From positions 1 to 5,958 of the forward strand of contig JBOEGN010000081.1 in the NCBI GenBank assembly GCA_050633445.1: a stretch of 5,958 nt of DNA, read 5' to 3'. The position numbers and the translations under genes are program-made. Position 1 is the stretch's first letter. Every line of letters starts with the position of its first letter. Source of the DNA: Thalassobius sp050633445. GTDB lineage: Bacteria > Pseudomonadota > Alphaproteobacteria > Rhodobacterales > Rhodobacteraceae. The notes beneath the pieces were generated by a model. That model was not told the DNA's origin. It searched no databases and was given only the letters and a program-made list of their open reading frames with translations. This document shows positions 4,431-5,958 of this stretch, in pieces.

Positions 4431-5958
4431 TTAGCCGATTGCGGCGGCTTTCACGTCTTCGTCGATATAAGGCAGGTACTGTTCGAAGTTATCCGAGAAC
4501 ATCTGAACCAGCTTCGCAGCCTGTGCGTCATAGGCAGCACCGTCGGCCCAAGTCTGGCGCGGGTCCAGCAGGGTATCGTCAACACCAGCCACCGAGACAG
4601 GGACCTCGAAGCCGAAGTTTTCGTCTTTGCGGAACTGCGCGTCGTTCAGCGAACCGTCCAGCGCGGCGGTCAGCAGGGCACGGGTGGCCTTGATCGGCAT
4701 GCGCGAACCGGTGCCAAAGGCGCCGCCGGTCCAACCGGTGTTCACCAACCAGCACGTCGCACCAAACGAGGCGATCTTCTCGCGCAGGAGGTTGCCGTAG
4801 GCTTCGGGACGACGCGGCATGAAGGGCGCGCCAAAGCAGGTCGAGAATGTCGGGGTGGGTTCAACCACACCACGCTCGGTGCCCGGAGTTTTCGAAGTGA
4901 AGCCAGACAGGAAGTGGTACATCGCCTGCGCCGGTGTCAGACGCGAGATCGGAGGCAGAGCGCCATACGCATCACAGGTCAGCAGGATGATGTTTTTTGG
5001 GTGACCGCCCTGAGCATCGGCCGACGCGTTGGAAATGTATTCCAGCGGGTAGGCGCAGCGCATGTTTTCAGTCAGCGAGCTGTCTTCGAAATCCAGTTCC
5101 AGGGTCTCTTCGTCATAGACCATGTTTTCGATCACGGTGCCGAATTTCGAGGTCGTGGCGTAGATTTCCGGCTCGGCTTCGGCGGACAGGTTGATGGTCT
5201 TGGCATAGCAGCCGCCTTCGAAGTTGAAGGTACCACGATCCGACCAGCCATGTTCATCGTCACCGATCAGGGTGCGCGACGGGTCTGCCGACAGGGTGGT
5301 TTTACCGGTGCCGGACAGGCCAAAGAAGATGGCGGTGTCGACCGGGTTGCCAATCGCGTGGTTGGCCGAGCAGTGCATCGGCATCACGCCGCTGTCGGGC
5401 AGCAGGTAGTTCAGCAGGGTAAAGACCGATTTCTTGTTCTCGCCTGCGTATTCAGTGCCGCCAATCAGGATCAACTTCTTGTCGAAGTTCATCGCGATAA
5501 CGGTCGAGGAACGGCAGTTATGACGCTCGGGATCGGCCTGGAAGCTGGGGCAGTTGATGACGGTGAAATCCGCCAGGAAGCCATCCAGCGCGGACCGATC
5601 GGGGCGGCGCAGCATGTGGCGGATGAACAGGTTGTGCCATGCCAGCTCGGTTACCATGCGCACGTTGATCGCATAGGCCGGGTCGGAACCGCCCACCAGG
5701 TCCTGAACGTAGTAGTCCTTACCCTTCATGTGCTCCAGCATGTCGACATAGAGGTTATCAAAGCCCTCGGGCGACATGGCCGCGTTGTTTTCCCACCAGA
5801 TGGTGTCAACAACGCTGTCGGTTTTCACGACGTGTTTGTCTTTGGGCGAACGGCCAGTAAATTTGCCGGTGGAGACCAGGAAGGCGCCGCCTTGGCCCAG
5901 TTTTCCTTCACCCTTCTTGAGCGCGGCTTCAATCAGCGCGGGCTCCATAAGATTGTAA
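4431..5958 (-). CDS. pckA: Phosphoenolpyruvate carboxykinase (ATP), N-terminus off the right edge
   Basis: This cytosolic enzyme converts oxaloacetate and ATP to phosphoenolpyruvate, ADP and CO2, the entry step of gluconeogenesis from C4 acids. About 508 codons are visible of a family length near 530. The reading frame stays open to the edge, with Tyr-Asn-Leu before the Met at 5948, so that Met is internal. Counting from that Met: GKFTGRSPKDKH (28-39) has the oxaloacetate-binding Arg; GENKK (169-173) and MHCSANH (191-197) supply metal-site residues; the Walker A loop GLSGTGKTT is at 210-218; IGDDEHGWSDRGTFNFEGG (228-246) is the kinase-2/PEPCK signature; NMRCAYPLEYI (295-305) has the conserved Arg; and NTGWTGGAFGTGSRMPIKAT (403-422) completes the active site. 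All expected catalytic motifs are intact. The gene ends in TAA and is followed by a strong intrinsic terminator. The ATP-dependent class is clear from the P-loop type. Confidence 0.98.
   Translation of the reverse strand, partial: YNLMEPALIEAALKKGEGKLGQGGAFLVSTGKFTGRSPKDKHVVKTDSVVDTIWWENNAAMSPEGFDNLYVDMLEHMKGKDYYVQDLVGGSDPAYAINVRMVTELAWHNLFIRHMLRRPDRSALDGFLADFTVINCPSFQADPERHNCRSSTVIAMNFDKKLILIGGTEYAGENKKSVFTLLNYLLPDSGVMPMHCSANHAIGNPVDTAIFFGLSGTGKTTLSADPSRTLIGDDEHGWSDRGTFNFEGGCYAKTINLSAEAEPEIYATTSKFGTVIENMVYDEETLELDFEDSSLTENMRCAYPLEYISNASADAQGGHPKNIILLTCDAYGALPPISRLTPAQAMYHFLSGFTSKTPGTERGVVEPTPTFSTCFGAPFMPRRPEAYGNLLREKIASFGATCWLVNTGWTGGAFGTGSRMPIKATRALLTAALDGSLNDAQFRKDENFGFEVPVSVAGVDDTLLDPRQTWADGAAYDAQAAKLVQMFSDNFEQYLPYIDEDVKAAAIG

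Noticed and set aside
4439..5409. Several plus-strand open frames of 60-84 residues opposite pckA
   Set aside because: The opposite strand is an unmistakable full-length enzyme; these are shadows with no initiation signals worth noting.

Overview
The window looks like chromosomal DNA of an alphaproteobacterium, most likely a Rhodobacterales (Roseobacter/Rhodobacter-type) species. The evidence is moderately high GC, a (2S)-methylsuccinyl-CoA dehydrogenase of the ethylmalonyl-CoA pathway, a roseobacter-like ATP-dependent PEP carboxykinase, and a small XRE regulator of a kind common in alphaproteobacteria. These assignments come from reading the protein sequences; no database search was run.

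Layout, left to right. (1) The minus strand up to 1132 carries the N-terminal two thirds of mcd, which runs off the left edge. (2) A divergent intergenic region of about 150 bp with inverted repeats separates it from a plus-strand TauE/SafE-family membrane permease (1280-2050). (3) That gene converges, with 19 bp between stop codons, on a minus-strand XRE-family regulator (2070-2429). (4) A 230-bp, relatively AT-rich divergent regulatory region (2430-2659) contains a plausible promoter with a perfect dyad in its spacer. (5) Two plus-strand genes follow: a protein with a LysR-type DNA-binding head and a non-LysR C-terminal domain (2660-3550), then a GNAT-like protein of unassigned function (3618-4331). 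Between them is a predicted hairpin that buries the second gene's Shine-Dalgarno sequence. (6) A strong intrinsic terminator (4370-4404) serves the minus-strand pckA gene, which fills the rest of the window and lacks only a short N-terminal piece beyond the right edge.

The two flanking genes are core carbon metabolism: mcd acts in acetyl-CoA assimilation and pckA starts gluconeogenesis from C4 acids. The middle is a regulatory and accessory block with two different transcription factors. The part most worth a second look is the LysR-headed regulator and GNAT-like gene pair. A sensor-like regulator next to an acyltransferase-fold enzyme, with a possible operator dyad and a possible translational switch, could be a small signalling or self-regulating module. 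That functional idea is inference only. No tRNA, rRNA, CRISPR array, insertion sequence or phage gene was seen.
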